The notes under the pieces were generated by a model. It was not told the DNA's origin. It saw only the letters and a program-made list of their open reading frames with translations, and made no database searches. From NCBI GenBank assembly GCA_964057225.1, contig OZ059900.1:26055638-26119637 (forward strand): a stretch of DNA of 64,000 nt, given 5' to 3'. The position numbers and the translations under genes were made by a program. Shown here in pieces: positions 1 through 9,577 of the stretch. The DNA is from Auanema rhodensis. Lineage: Eukaryota > Nematoda > Chromadorea > Rhabditida > Rhabditidae. Positions within the stretch are counted from its first letter, which is position 1; each line of letters opens with the position of its first letter.

Positions 1-124
1 TTTGTCGTGAAAGTGGAACTAGACGTTGTACGAACAATTTTGAGCTATGTTTCATTGACATTGCATGAGTTTGAACACATGAAATCGTAAGTCAAAACCT
101 TGTTTACAGCGAAATTTCCAAAAA

Positions 125-136
125 CTGGTTTTCCAG
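125..136. repeat. Small inverted repeat CTGG-TTTT-CCAG
   Basis: Four-base arms around a T4 loop in unit 1, embedded in AAAACTGGTTTT, which is itself palindromic around TG. I saw no variant of this block in any unit, which makes it one of the most conserved parts of the repeat. Confidence 0.75.
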
Positions 137-146
137 CATAATAAAA

Positions 147-164
147 TATTTCTCATGAGAAATA
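147..164. repeat. Exact 18-bp palindrome, example in class H
   Basis: TATTTCTCATGAGAAATA equals its own reverse complement. It is present in every class B, B', B* and H unit. V, C, D, G, I, J and N have CATGGG (one pair broken). F and C' have CAAGGG plus GAAAAAC, which breaks several pairs. The dyad is thus class-specific and spaced by HOR order. Confidence 0.9.
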
Positions 165-188
165 CTGTGTTTTTGTATTTTTTTAATG

Positions 189-231
189 TTCAGCATGTAA
201 AATGCTTTATTTTAATATGTAACACGCTGAA
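189..231. repeat. Spaced inverted repeat TTCAGC ... GCTGAA
   Basis: Six-base arms at 189-194 and 226-231 of unit 1, separated by 31 bases that carry most of the class-diagnostic variation. Both arms are unchanged in every unit I compared, while the spacer varies. Confidence 0.7.
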
Positions 232-248
232 ATTCGTTGCATTTGACG
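232..248 (+). other. Partial CENP-B-box-like motif
   Basis: ATTCGTTGCATTTGACG has the TTCGTTG start and the central A of the mammalian CENP-B box (NTTCGNNNNANNCGGGN). It matches six of the nine core bases, and its 3' end is TGAC instead of CGGG. Present in most units; destroyed in F (ATTCCTTGC) and G (ATTTGTTGC). Binding is not implied; this may be chance. Confidence 0.25.
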
Positions 249-291
249 ACTCATATGAACAAAAATCGATTTAATCAATATTAGCCATAAG

Positions 292-301
292 GGGCGTGCC
301 C
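292..301. repeat. GC-rich inverted repeat GGGC-GT-GCCC
   Basis: The only GC-rich patch in the unit, with four-base arms around GT. Rare variants: an extra G (near 8500, 11578, 20128), GGGGGTGCCC near 29026, AGAGGCGTG near 34151 and GGGGCATGCCC near 42361. Confidence 0.75.
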
Positions 302-342
302 TCAGAATATGCTAATTTCCTTAATTTTCTAACCCCTGTTTT

Positions 343-684
343 TTTGTCGTGAAAGTGGAACTAGACGTTGTACGAACAATTTTGAGCTAGGTTTCATTGA
401 CATTGCATGAGTTTGAACACATGAAATCGTAAGTCAAAACCTTGTTTACAGCGAAATTTCCAAAAACTGGTTTTCCAGCATAATAAAATATTTCTCATGG
501 GAAATACTGTGTTTTTGTATTTTTTTAGTGTTCAGCATGTAAAATGCGTCATTTTAGTATGTAAAACGCTGAAATTCGTTGCATTTGACGACTCATATGA
601 ACAAAAATCGATTTTATCAATATTAGCCATAAGGGGCGTGCCCTCAGAATATGCTAATTTCCTTAATTTTCTAACCCCTGTTTT
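343..684 (+). repeat. Satellite unit class V (reference unit 2)
   Basis: The most frequent class, 31 copies, found in all four domains. Marked by GGGAAATACTGTG, TTTTTTTAGTG, AAATGCGTCATTTTAG, GTAAAACGC and TTTTATC. Subtypes: TTAATTCTC in parts of domain 3, GGTTTTATTGAC and GAACATATG in domain 2. K (units 30, 39, 64) is a V with TTAGAATG. Confidence 0.9.
604..615. repeat. 12-bp palindrome AAAATCGATTTT (example in unit 2)
   Basis: Perfect in units with the TTTTATC ending. Shortened to the 10-bp AAATCGATTT in units ending TTTAATC. The ATCGAT core is lost only in the two C* units (near 6764 and 18394). Confidence 0.9.
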
Positions 685-1026
685 TTTGTCGTGAAAGTGG
701 AACTAGACGTTGTACGAACAATTTTGAGCTAAGTTTCATTGACATTGCATGAGTTTGAACACATGAAATCGTAAGTCAAAACCTTGTTTACAGCGAAATT
801 TCCAAAAACTGGTTTTCCAGCATAATAAAATATTTCTCATGAGAAATACTGTGTTTTTGTATTTTTTTAATGTTCAGCATGTAAAATGCTTCATTTTGAT
901 ATGTAAAACGCTGAAATTCGTTGCATTTGACGACTCATATGAACAAAAATCGATTTAATCAATATTAGCCATAAGGGGCGTGCCCTCAGAATATGCTAAT
1001 TTCCTTAATTTTCTAACCCCTGTTTT

Positions 1027-1368
1027 TTTGTCGTGAAAGTGGAACTAGACGTTGTACGAACAATTTTGAGCTAGGTTTCATTGACATTGCATGAGTTTGA
1101 ACACATGCAATCGTAAGTCAAAACCTTGTTTACAGCGAAATTTCCAAAAACTGGTTTTCCAGCATAATAAAATATTTCTCATGGGAAAAACTGTGTTTTT
1201 GTATTTTTCTAGTGTTCAGCATGTAAAATGCTTTATTTTAATATGTAACACGCTGAAATTCGTTGCATTTGACGACTCATATGAACAAAAATCGATTTAA
1301 TCAATATTAGCCATAAGGGGCGTGCCCTCAGAATATGCTAATTTCCTTAATTTTCTAACCCCTGTTTT
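1027..1368 (+). repeat. Satellite unit class E (reference unit 4)
   Basis: Marked by ACATGCAATCG (all other classes have ACATGAAATCG), GGGAAAAACTGTG, TTTTTCTAGTG, usually GCTTTATTTTAATATG, and TTTAATC. Fourteen copies: units 4, 8, 21, 55, 82, 89, 96, 104, 118, 134, 156, 165, 169, 173. The single A-to-C change opens a 69-codon frame from an upstream ATG, which is not taken as a gene. Confidence 0.9.
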
Positions 1369-1710
1369 TTTGTCGTGAAAGTGGAACTAGACGTTGTACG
1401 AACAATTTTGAGCTAAGTTTCATTGACATTGCATGAGTTTGAACACATGAAATCGTAAGTCAAAACCTTGTTTACAGCGAAATTTCCAAAAACTGGTTTT
1501 CCAGCATAATAAAATATTTCTCATGAGAAATACTGTCTTTTTGTATTTTTTTAATGTTCAGCATGTAAAATGCTTCATTTTGATATGTAAAACGCTGAAA
1601 TTCGTTGCATTTGACGACTCATATGAACAAAAATCGATTTTATCAATATTAGCCATAAGGGGCGTGCCCTCAGAATATGCTAATTTCCTTAATTTTCTAA
1701 CCCCTGTTTT

Positions 1711-2052
1711 TTTGTCGTGAAAGTGGAACTAGACGTTGTACGAACAATTTTGAGCTAGGTTTCATTGACATTGCATGAGTTTGAACACATGAAATCGTAA
1801 GTCAAAACCTTGTTTACAGCGAAATTTCCAAAAACTGGTTTTCCAGCATAATACAATATTTCTCATGGGAAATACTGTGTTTTTATATTTTTCTAGTGTT
1901 CAGCATGTAAAATGCTTCATTTTAGTATGTAACACGCTGAAATTCGTTGCATTTGACGACTCATATGAACAAAAATCGATTTTATCAATATTAGCCATAA
2001 GGGGCGTGCCCTCAGAATATGCTAATTTCCTTAATTTTCTAACCCCTGTTTT
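1711..2052 (+). repeat. Satellite unit class C (reference unit 6)
   Basis: Marked by ATAATACAATATT, GTTTTTATATTTTTCTAG, GTAACACGC and TTTTATC. Twenty-two copies, plus C* (units 20, 54) and C' (units 83, 106, 126, 142, 150). C' has TCAAGGGAAAAACTG and a +A in GTCAAAAACC. In nearly every case C is followed by D through a GAACAGTTTTGAGC junction, so C-D behaves as a fixed dimer. Confidence 0.9.
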
Positions 2053-2394
2053 TTTGTCGTGAAAGTGGAACTAGACGTTGTACGAACAGTTTTGAGCTAG
2101 GTTTCATTGACATTGCATGAGTTTGAACACATGAAATCGTAAGTCAAAACCTTGTTTACAGCGAAATTTCCAAAAACTGGTTTTCCAGCATAATAAAATA
2201 TTTCTCATGGGAAATACTGTGTTTTTGTATTTTTTCAGTGTTCAGCATGTAAAATGCTTCATTTTAGTATGTAACACGCTGAAATTCGTTGCATTTGACG
2301 ACTCATATGAACAAAAATCGATTTAATCAATATTAGCCATAAGGGGCGTGCCCTCAGAATATGCTAATTTCCTTAATTTTCTAACCCCTGTTTT
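2053..2394 (+). repeat. Satellite unit class D (reference unit 7)
   Basis: Marked by GTATTTTTTCAGTG, GCTTCATTTTAGTATGTAACAC and TTTAATC, usually entered through GAACAGTTTTGAGC. Twenty-six copies. The D units at 39675 and 45147 end in TTTTATC instead, a local exchange shared by the two related modules. Confidence 0.88.
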
Positions 2395-3762
2395 TTTGTC
2401 GTGAAAGTGGAACTAGACGTTGTACGAACAATTTTGAGCTAGGTTTCATTGACATTGCATGAGTTTGAACACATGCAATCGTAAGTCAAAACCTTGTTTA
2501 CAGCGAAATTTCCAAAAACTGGTTTTCCAGCATAATAAAATATTTCTCATGGGAAAAACTGTGTTTTTGTATTTTTCTAGTGTTCAGCATGTAAAATGCT
2601 TTATTTTAATATGTAACACGCTGAAATTCGTTGCATTTGACGACTCATATGAACAAAAATCGATTTAATCAATATTAGCCATAAGGGGCGTGCCCTCAGA
2701 ATATGCTAATTTCCTTAATTTTCTAACCCCTGTTTTTTTGTCGTGAAAGTGGAACTAGACGTTGTACGAACAATTTTGAGCTAAGTTTCATTGACATTGC
2801 ATGAGTTTGAACACATGAAATCGTAAGTCAAAACCTTGTTTACAGCGAAATTTCCAAAAACTGGTTTTCCAGCATAATAAAATATTTCTCATGAGAAATA
2901 CTGTCTTTTTGTATTTTTTTAATGTTCAGCATGTAAAATGCTTCATTTTGATATGTAAAACGCTGAAATTCGTTGCATTTGACGACTCATATGAACAAAA
3001 ATCGATTTTATCAATATTAGCCATAAGGGGCGTGCCCTCAGAATATGCTAATTTCCTTAATTTTCTAACCCCTGTTTTTTTGTCGTGAAAGTGGAACTAG
3101 ACGTTGTACGAACAATTTTGAGCTAGGTTTCATTGACATTGCATGAGTTTGAACACATGAAATCGTAAGTCAAAACCTTGTTTACAGCGAAATTTCCAAA
3201 AACTGGTTTTCCAGCATAATACAATATTTCTCATGGGAAATACTGTGTTTTTATATTTTTCTAGTGTTCAGCATGTAAAATGCTTCATTTTAGTATGTAA
3301 CACGCTGAAATTCGTTGCATTTGACGACTCATATGAACAAAAATCGATTTTATCAATATTAGCCATAAGGGGCGTGCCCTCAGAATATGCTAATTTCCTT
3401 AATTTTCTAACCCCTGTTTTTTTGTCGTGAAAGTGGAACTAGACGTTGTACGAACAGTTTTGAGCTAGGTTTCATTGACATTGCATGAGTTTGAACACAT
3501 GAAATCGTAAGTCAAAACCTTGTTTACAGCGAAATTTCCAAAAACTGGTTTTCCAGCATAATAAAATATTTCTCATGGGAAATACTGTGTTTTTGTATTT
3601 TTTCAGTGTTCAGCATGTAAAATGCTTCATTTTAGTATGTAACACGCTGAAATTCGTTGCATTTGACGACTCATATGAACAAAAATCGATTTAATCAATA
3701 TTAGCCATAAGGGGCGTGCCCTCAGAATATGCTAATTTCCTTAATTTTCTAACCCCTGTTTT
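2395..3762 (+). repeat. 4-mer HOR copy 2 (E-B'-C-D, 1,368 bp)
   Basis: Units 8-11, a direct tandem copy of the preceding 4-mer with the same diagnostic bases at each position checked. It is followed by a recombinant N unit and the start of domain 2. The same 4-mer is present at 57459-58826. Confidence 0.9.
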
Positions 3763-4104
3763 TTTGTCGTGAAAGTGGAACTAGACGTTGTACGAACAAT
3801 TTTGAGCTAGGTTTCATTGACATTGCATGAGTTTGAACACATGAAATCGTAAGTCAAAACCTTGTTTACAGCGAAATTTCCAAAAACTGGTTTTCCAGCA
3901 TAATAAAATATTTCTCATGGGAAATACTGTGTTTTTGTATTTTTTTAATGTTCAGCATGTAAAATGCTTCATTTTGATATGTAAAACGCTGAAATTCGTT
4001 GCATTTGACGACTCATATGAACAAAAATCGATTTTATCAATATTAGCCATAAGGGGCGTGCCCTCAGAATATGCTAATTTCCTTAATTTTCTAACCCCTG
4101 TTTT
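3763..4104 (+). repeat. Satellite unit class N (reference unit 12)
   Basis: GGGAAATACTGTG on the left with TTTTTTTAATGTTC and CATTTTGATATG on the right. A V- or D-type left half joined to a B-type right half. Three copies: units 12, 179, 184. Confidence 0.8.
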
Positions 4105-5130
4105 TTTGTCGTGAAAGTGGAACTAGACGTTGTACGAACAATTTTGAGCTAGGTTTCATTGACATTGCATGAGTTTGAACACATGAAATCGTAAGTCAAA
4201 ACCTTGTTTACAGCGAAATTTCCAAAAACTGGTTTTCCAGCATAATACAATATTTCTCATGGGAAATACTGTGTTTTTATATTTTTCTAGTGTTCAGCAT
4301 GTAAAATGCTTCATTTTAGTATGTAACACGCTGAAATTCGTTGCATTTGACGACTCATATGAACAAAAATCGATTTTATCAATATTAGCCATAAGGGGCG
4401 TGCCCTCAGAATATGCTAATTTCCTTAATTTTCTAACCCCTGTTTTTTTGTCGTGAAAGTGGAACTAGACGTTGTACGAACAGTTTTGAGCTAGGTTTCA
4501 TTGACATTGCATGAGTTTGAACACATGAAATCGTAAGTCAAAACCTTGTTTACAGCGAAATTTCCAAAAACTGGTTTTCCAGCATAATAAAATATTTCTC
4601 ATGGGAAATACTGTGTTTTTGTATTTTTTCAGTGTTCAGCATGTAAAATGCTTCATTTTAGTATGTAACACGCTGAAATTCGTTGCATTTGACGACTCAT
4701 ATGAACAAAAATCGATTTAATCAATATTAGCCATAAGGGGCGTGCCCTCAGAATATGCTAATTTCCTTAATTTTCTAACCCCTGTTTTTTTGTCGTGAAA
4801 GTGGAACTAGACGTTGTACGAACAATTTTGAGCTAGGTTTCATTGACATTGCATGAGTTTGAACACATGAAATCGTAAGTCAAAACCTTGTTTACAGCGA
4901 AATTTCCAAAAACTGGTTTTCCAGCATAATAAAATATTTCTCATGGGAAATACTGTGTTTTTGTATTTTTTTAGTGTTCAGCATGTAAAATGCGTCATTT
5001 TAGTATGTAAAACGCTGAAATTCGTTGCATTTGACGACTCATATGAACAAAAATCGATTTTATCAATATTAGCCATAAGGGGCGTGCCCTCAGAATATGC
5101 TAATTTCCTTAATTTTCTAACCCCTGTTTT

Positions 5131-5472
5131 TTTGTCGTGAAAGTGGAACTAGACGTTGTACGAACAATTTTGAGCTAGGTTTCATTGACATTGCATGAGT
5201 TTGAACACATGAAATCGTAAGTCAAAACCTTGTTTACAGCAAAATTTCCAAAAACTGGTTTTCCAGCATAATAAAATATTTCTCATGGGAAATACAGTGT
5301 TTTTGTATTTTTTTAGTGTTCAGCATGTAAAATGCTTTATTTTAATATGTAACACGCTGAAATTCGTTGCATTTGACGACTCATATGAACAAAAATCGAT
5401 TTAATCAATATTAGCCATAAGGGGCGTGCCCTCAGAATATGCTAATTTCCTTAATTTTCTAACCCCTGTTTT
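5131..5472 (+). repeat. Satellite unit class J (reference unit 16)
   Basis: CAGCAAAATTTCC and AATACAGTG as in I, but ATAATAAAATATT and an E/H-like right half (GCTTTATTTTAATATG, TTTAATC). Four copies: units 16, 18, 50, 52, always before a B with ACATCGAAA. Confidence 0.85.
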
Positions 5473-6498
5473 TTTGTCGTGAAAGTGGAACTAGACGTTG
5501 TACGAACAATTTTGAGCTAAGTTTCATTGACATTGCATGAGTTTGAACACATGAAATCGTAAGTCAAAACCTTGTTTACATCGAAATTTCCAAAAACTGG
5601 TTTTCCAGCATAATAAAATATTTCTCATGAGAAATACTGTGTTTTTGTATTTTTTTAATGTTCAGCATGTAAAATGCTTCATTTTGATATGTAAAACGCT
5701 GAAATTCGTTGCATTTGACGACTCATATGAACAAAAATCGATTTTATCAATATTAGCCATAAGGGGCGTGCCCTCAGAATATGCTAATTTCCTTAATTTT
5801 CTAACCCCTGTTTTTTTGTCGTGAAAGTGGAACTAGACGTTGTACGAACAATTTTGAGCTAGGTTTCATTGACATTGCATGAGTTTGAACACATGAAATC
5901 GTAAGTCAAAACCTTGTTTACAGCAAAATTTCCAAAAACTGGTTTTCCAGCATAATAAAATATTTCTCATGGGAAATACAGTGTTTTTGTATTTTTTTAG
6001 TGTTCAGCATGTAAAATGCTTTATTTTAATATGTAACACGCTGAAATTCGTTGCATTTGACGACTCATATGAACAAAAATCGATTTAATCAATATTAGCC
6101 ATAAGGGGCGTGCCCTCAGAATATGCTAATTTCCTTAATTTTCTAACCCCTGTTTTTTTGTCGTGAAAGTGGAACTAGACGTTGTACGAACAATTTTGAG
6201 CTAAGTTTCATTGACATTGCATGAGTTTGAACACATGAAATCGTAAGTCAAAACCTTGTTTACATCGAAATTTCCAAAAACTGGTTTTCCAGCATAATAA
6301 AATATTTCTCATGAGAAATACTGTGTTTTTGTATTTTTTTAATGTTCAGCATGTAAAATGCTTCATTTTGATATGTAAAACGCTGAAATTCGTTGCATTT
6401 GACGACTCATATGAACAAAAATCGATTTTATCAATATTAGCCATAAGGGGCGTGCCCTCAGAATATGCTAATTTCCTTAATTTTCTAACCCCTGTTTT
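5131..6498 (+). repeat. J-B dimer duplicated in tandem (2 x 684 bp)
   Basis: Units 16-19 are J B J B. Both J units carry CAGCAAAATTTCC and AATACAGTG. Both B units carry ACATCGAAATTTCC instead of ACAGCGAAATTTCC, a change seen only in these B units and their copies near 17209 and 17893. The shared private changes show a two-unit local duplication that predates copying of the whole 12-mer. Confidence 0.88.
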
Positions 6499-7182
6499 TT
6501 TGTCGTGAAAGTGGAACTAGACGTTGTACGAACAATTTTGAGCTAAGTTTCATTGACATTGCATGAGTTTGAACACATGAAATCGTAAGTCAAAACCTTG
6601 TTTACAGCGAAATTTCCAAAAACTGGTTTTCCAGCATAATACAATATTTCTCATGGGAAATACTGTGTTTTTATATTTTTCTAGTGTTCAGCATGTAAAA
6701 TGCTTCATTTTAGTATGTAACACGCTGAAATTCGTTGCATTTGACGACTCATATGAACAAAAATTGATTTAATCAATATTAGCCATAAGGGGCGTGCCCT
6801 CAGAATATGCTAATTTCCTTAATTTTCTAACCCCTGTTTTTTTGTCGTGAAAGTGGAACTAGACGTTGTACGAACAATTTTGAGCTAGGTTTCATTGACA
6901 TTGCATGAGTTTGAACACATGCAATCGTAAGTCAAAACCTTGTTTACAGCGAAATTTCCAAAAACTGGTTTTCCAGCATAATAAAATATTTCTCATGGGA
7001 AAAACTGTGTTTTTGTATTTTTCTAGTGTTCAGCATGTAAAATGCTTTATTTTAATATGTAACACGCTGAAATTCGTTGCATTTGACGACTCATATGAAC
7101 AAAAATCGATTTAATCAATATTAGCCATAAGGGGCGTGCCCTCAGAATATGCTAATTTCCTTAATTTTCTAACCCCTGTTTT

Positions 7183-7524
7183 TTTGTCGTGAAAGTGGAA
7201 CTAGACGTTGTACGAACAATTTTGAGCTAAGTTTCATTGACATTGCATGAGTTTGAACACATGAAATCGTAAGTCAAAACCTTGTTTACAGCGAAATTTC
7301 CAAAAACTGGTTTTCCAGCATAATAAAATATTTCTCATGAGAAATACTGTGTTTTTGTATTTTTTTAATGTTCAGCATGTAAAATGCTTCATTTTGATAT
7401 GTAAAACGCTGAAATTCGTTGCATTTGACGACTCATATGAACAAAAATCGATTTTATCAATATTAGCCATAAGGGGCGTGCCCTCAGAATATGCTAATTT
7501 CCTTAATTTTCTAACCCCTGTTTT
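7183..7524 (+). repeat. Satellite unit class B (reference unit 22)
   Basis: Entered through GAGCTAAG. Marked by CATGAGAAATACTG, TTTTTTTAATGTTC, CATTTTGATATG and GTAAAACGC. Eighteen copies plus subtypes B' (ACTGTC; units 5, 9, 166, 170, 176, 181) and B* (TTTAATC; units 3, 164, 168). Domain 3 subtypes carry AAAACGCTTC (six copies) or GACGATTCATATG (five copies). This class holds the exact 18-bp palindrome. Confidence 0.9.
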
Positions 7525-8208
7525 TTTGTCGTGAAAGTGGAACTAGACGTTGTACGAACAATTTTGAGCTAGGTTTCATTGACATTGCATGAGTTTGAAC
7601 ACATGAAATCGTAAGTCAAAACCTTGTTTACAGCGAAATTTCCAAAAACTGGTTTTCCAGCATAATACAATATTTCTCATGGGAAATACTGTGTTTTTAT
7701 ATTTTTCTAGTGTTCAGCATGTAAAATGCTTCATTTTAGTATGTAACACGCTGAAATTCGTTGCATTTGACGACTCATATGAACAAAAATCGATTTTATC
7801 AATATTAGCCATAAGGGGCGTGCCCTCAGAATATGCTAATTTCCTTAATTTTCTAACCCCTGTTTTTTTGTCGTGAAAGTGGAACTAGACGTTGTACGAA
7901 CAATTTTGAGCTAGGTTTCATTGACATTGCATGAGTTTGAACACATGAAATCGTAAGTCAAAACCTTGTTTACAGCGAAATTTCCAAAAACTGGTTTTCC
8001 AGCATAATAAAATATTTCTCATGGGAAATACTGTGTTTTTGTATTTTTTTAGTGTTCAGCATGTGAAATGCGTCATTTTAGTATGTAAAACGCTGAAATT
8101 CGTTGCATTTGACGACTCATATGAACAAAAATCGATTTTATCAATATTAGCCATAAGGGGCGTGCCCTCAGAATATGCTAATTTCCTTAATTTTCTAACC
8201 CCTGTTTT

Positions 8209-8551
8209 TTTGTCGTGAAAGTGGAACTAGACGTTGTACGAACAATTTTGAGCTAGGTTTCATTGACATTGCATGAGTTTGAACACATGAAATCGTAAGT
8301 CAAAACCTTGTTTACAGCGAAATTTCCAAAAACTGGTTTTCCAGCATAATAAAATATTTCTCAAGGGAAAAACTGTGTTTTCATATTTTTCAAGTGTTCA
8401 GCATGTAAAATGCTTCATTTTAGTATGTAACACGCTGAAATTCCTTGCATTTGACGACTCATATGAACAAAAATCGATTTAATCAATATTAGCCATAAGG
8501 GGGCGTGCCCTCAGAATTTGCTAATTTCCTTAATTTTCTAACCCCTGTTTT
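8209..8551 (+). repeat. Satellite unit class F (reference unit 25)
   Basis: Marked by TCAAGGGAAAAACTG, TTTTCATATTTTTCAAGTG and AAATTCCTTGC, often with CAGAATTTGC. Eighteen copies, confined to domains 2 and 3. It lacks both the ATG of the central dyad and the TTCG of the CENP-B-like motif. It is the most diverged class. This copy has the extra G near 8500. Confidence 0.9.
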
Positions 8552-8893
8552 TTTGTCGTGAAAGTGGAACTAGACGTTGTACGAACAATTTTGAGCTAGG
8601 TTTCATTGACATTGCATGAGTTAGAACACATGAAATCGTAAGTCAAAACCTTGTTTACAGCGAAATTTCCAAAAACTGGTTTTCCAGCATAATAAAATAT
8701 TTCTCATGGGAAATACTGTGTTTTTGTATTTTTCTAGTGTTCAGCATGTAAAATGCTTCATTTTAGTATGTAACACGCTGAAATTTGTTGCATTTGACGA
8801 CTCATATGAACAAAAATCGATTTAATCAATATTAGCCATAAGGGGCGTGCCCTCAGAATATGCTAATTTCCTTAATTTTCTAACCCCTGTTTT
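8552..8893 (+). repeat. Satellite unit class G (reference unit 26)
   Basis: Marked by TTTTTCTAGTG, GCTTCATTTTAGTATG and AAATTTGTTGC. The domain 2 copies also have GAGTTAGAACAC. Ten copies: units 26, 32, 35, 41, 60, 66, 95, 103, 125, 149. Always directly after F, so F-G is a fixed dimer. Confidence 0.9.
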
Positions 8894-9235
8894 TTTGTCG
8901 TGAAAGTGGAACTAGACGTTGTACGAACAATTTTGAGCTAGGTTTTATTGACATTGCATGAGTTTGAACATATGAAATCGTAAGTCAAAACCTTGTTTAC
9001 AGCGAAATTTCCAAAAACTGGTTTTCCAGCATAATAAAATATTTCTCATGGGAAATACTGTGTTTTTGTATTTTTTTAGTGTTCAGCATGTAAAATGCGT
9101 CATTTTAGTATGTAAAACGCTGAAATTCGTTGCATTTGACGACTCATATGAACAAAAATCGATTTTATCAATATTAGCCATAAGGGGCGTGCCCTCAGAA
9201 TATGCTAATTTCCTTAATTTTCTAACCCCTGTTTT

Positions 9236-9577
9236 TTTGTCGTGAAAGTGGAACTAGACGTTGTACGAACAATTTTGAGCTAGGTTTCATTGACATTGCA
9301 TGAGTTTGAACACATGAAATCGTAAGTCAAAACCTTGTTTACAGCAAAATTTCCAAAAACTGGTTTTCCAGCATAATATAATATTTCTCATGGGAAATAC
9401 AGTGTTTTTGTATTTTTTTAGTGTTCAGCATGTAAAATGCGTCATTTTAGTATGTGAAACGCTGAAATTCGTTGCATTTGACGACTCATATGAACAAAAA
9501 TCGATTTTATCAATATTAGCCATAAGGGGCGTGCCCTCAGAATATGCTAATTTCCTTAATTTTCTAACCCCTGTTTT
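9236..9577 (+). repeat. Satellite unit class I (reference unit 28)
   Basis: V-like right half with CAGCAAAATTTCC, ATAATATAATATT and AATACAGTG on the left. Fourteen copies, all in domain 2 or its border (last at 25654-25995). This copy has GTATGTGAAACGC. Confidence 0.88.

Larger units (their letters stand above)
1..342 (+). repeat. Satellite unit class H (reference unit 1)
   Basis: Left half as B (CATGAGAAATACTGTG, TTTTTTTAATG), right half as E or J (GCTTTATTTTAATATGTAACAC, TTTAATC). It therefore looks recombinant. Found at units 1, 157, 162 and 174 only, all in domains 1 and 4. Unit 1 also has GAGCTATG at 42-49, shared with unit 162. Confidence 0.88.
1027..2394 (+). repeat. 4-mer HOR copy 1 (E-B'-C-D, 1,368 bp)
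   Basis: Units 4-7. E has ACATGCAATCG and GGGAAAAACTG. B' has CATGAGAAATACTGTC. C has ATAATACAATATT and GTTTTTATATTTTTCTAG. D is entered through GAACAGTTTTGAGC and has TATTTTTTCAGTG. The identical order and diagnostic bases repeat immediately downstream at an offset of 1,368 bp. Confidence 0.9.
1..4104 (+). repeat. HOR domain 1 (units 1-12): H V B* [E B' C D]x2 N
   Basis: Twelve units of exactly 342 bp. The class order is H, V, B*, then E-B'-C-D twice, then N. B' units carry ACTGTCTTTTTG instead of ACTGTGTTTTTG, a marker otherwise found only in domain 4 (53013-64000). The GAGCTATG variant in unit 1 is also found only near 55105. These markers tie this domain to domain 4 rather than to the adjacent domain 2. 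The domain starts outside the window, so its true length is unknown. Confidence 0.85.
4105..8208 (+). repeat. 12-mer module, copy 1 (C D V J B J B C* E B C V)
   Basis: Units 13-24, 4,104 bp with no indel. It contains an internal tandem duplication of a J-B dimer (5131-6498). Unit 20 (C*) uniquely changes the ATCGAT core to ATTGAT and ends in TTTAATC instead of the usual TTTTATC. Unit 24 has CATGTGAAATGCG. Both private markers are shared with the second copy. Confidence 0.92.

Noticed and set aside
63-90. RNA polymerase III B-box or tRNA-derived origin (GAGTTTGAACAC)
   Set aside because: It matches the B-box consensus poorly, no A box is at a suitable distance, and no tRNA fold is seen.
107-240. 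Internal 57-bp sub-repeat (342 = 6 x 57), suggested by CCAGCATAATAAAAT versus TCAGCATGTAAAAT 57 bp apart
   Set aside because: The similarity is limited to about 15 bases and does not extend to the other expected positions. A self-alignment of the unit would settle it.
1-342. Dimeric alpha satellite (342 = 2 x 171)
   Set aside because: The two 171-bp halves do not align with each other beyond short words, and I see no alpha-satellite sequence. The length match is coincidental.
497-694. Recurrent 65-codon open frame starting MGNTVFLYF/MRNTVFLYF, found in more than half of the units
   Set aside because: 342 is divisible by 3, so the same frame reappears in each unit. It is opened or closed by class-defining changes (TTTTATC open, TTTAATC giving a TAA stop, CAAGGG losing the ATG). 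Variation does not favour silent changes, there is no promoter or ribosome-binding context, and the repeat is clearly satellite.
1091-1300. 69-codon frame in class E beginning MSLNTCNRKSK
   Set aside because: It exists only because ACATGAAATCG became ACATGCAATCG, removing an in-frame stop (TCGTAA context). It is otherwise the same satellite frame.
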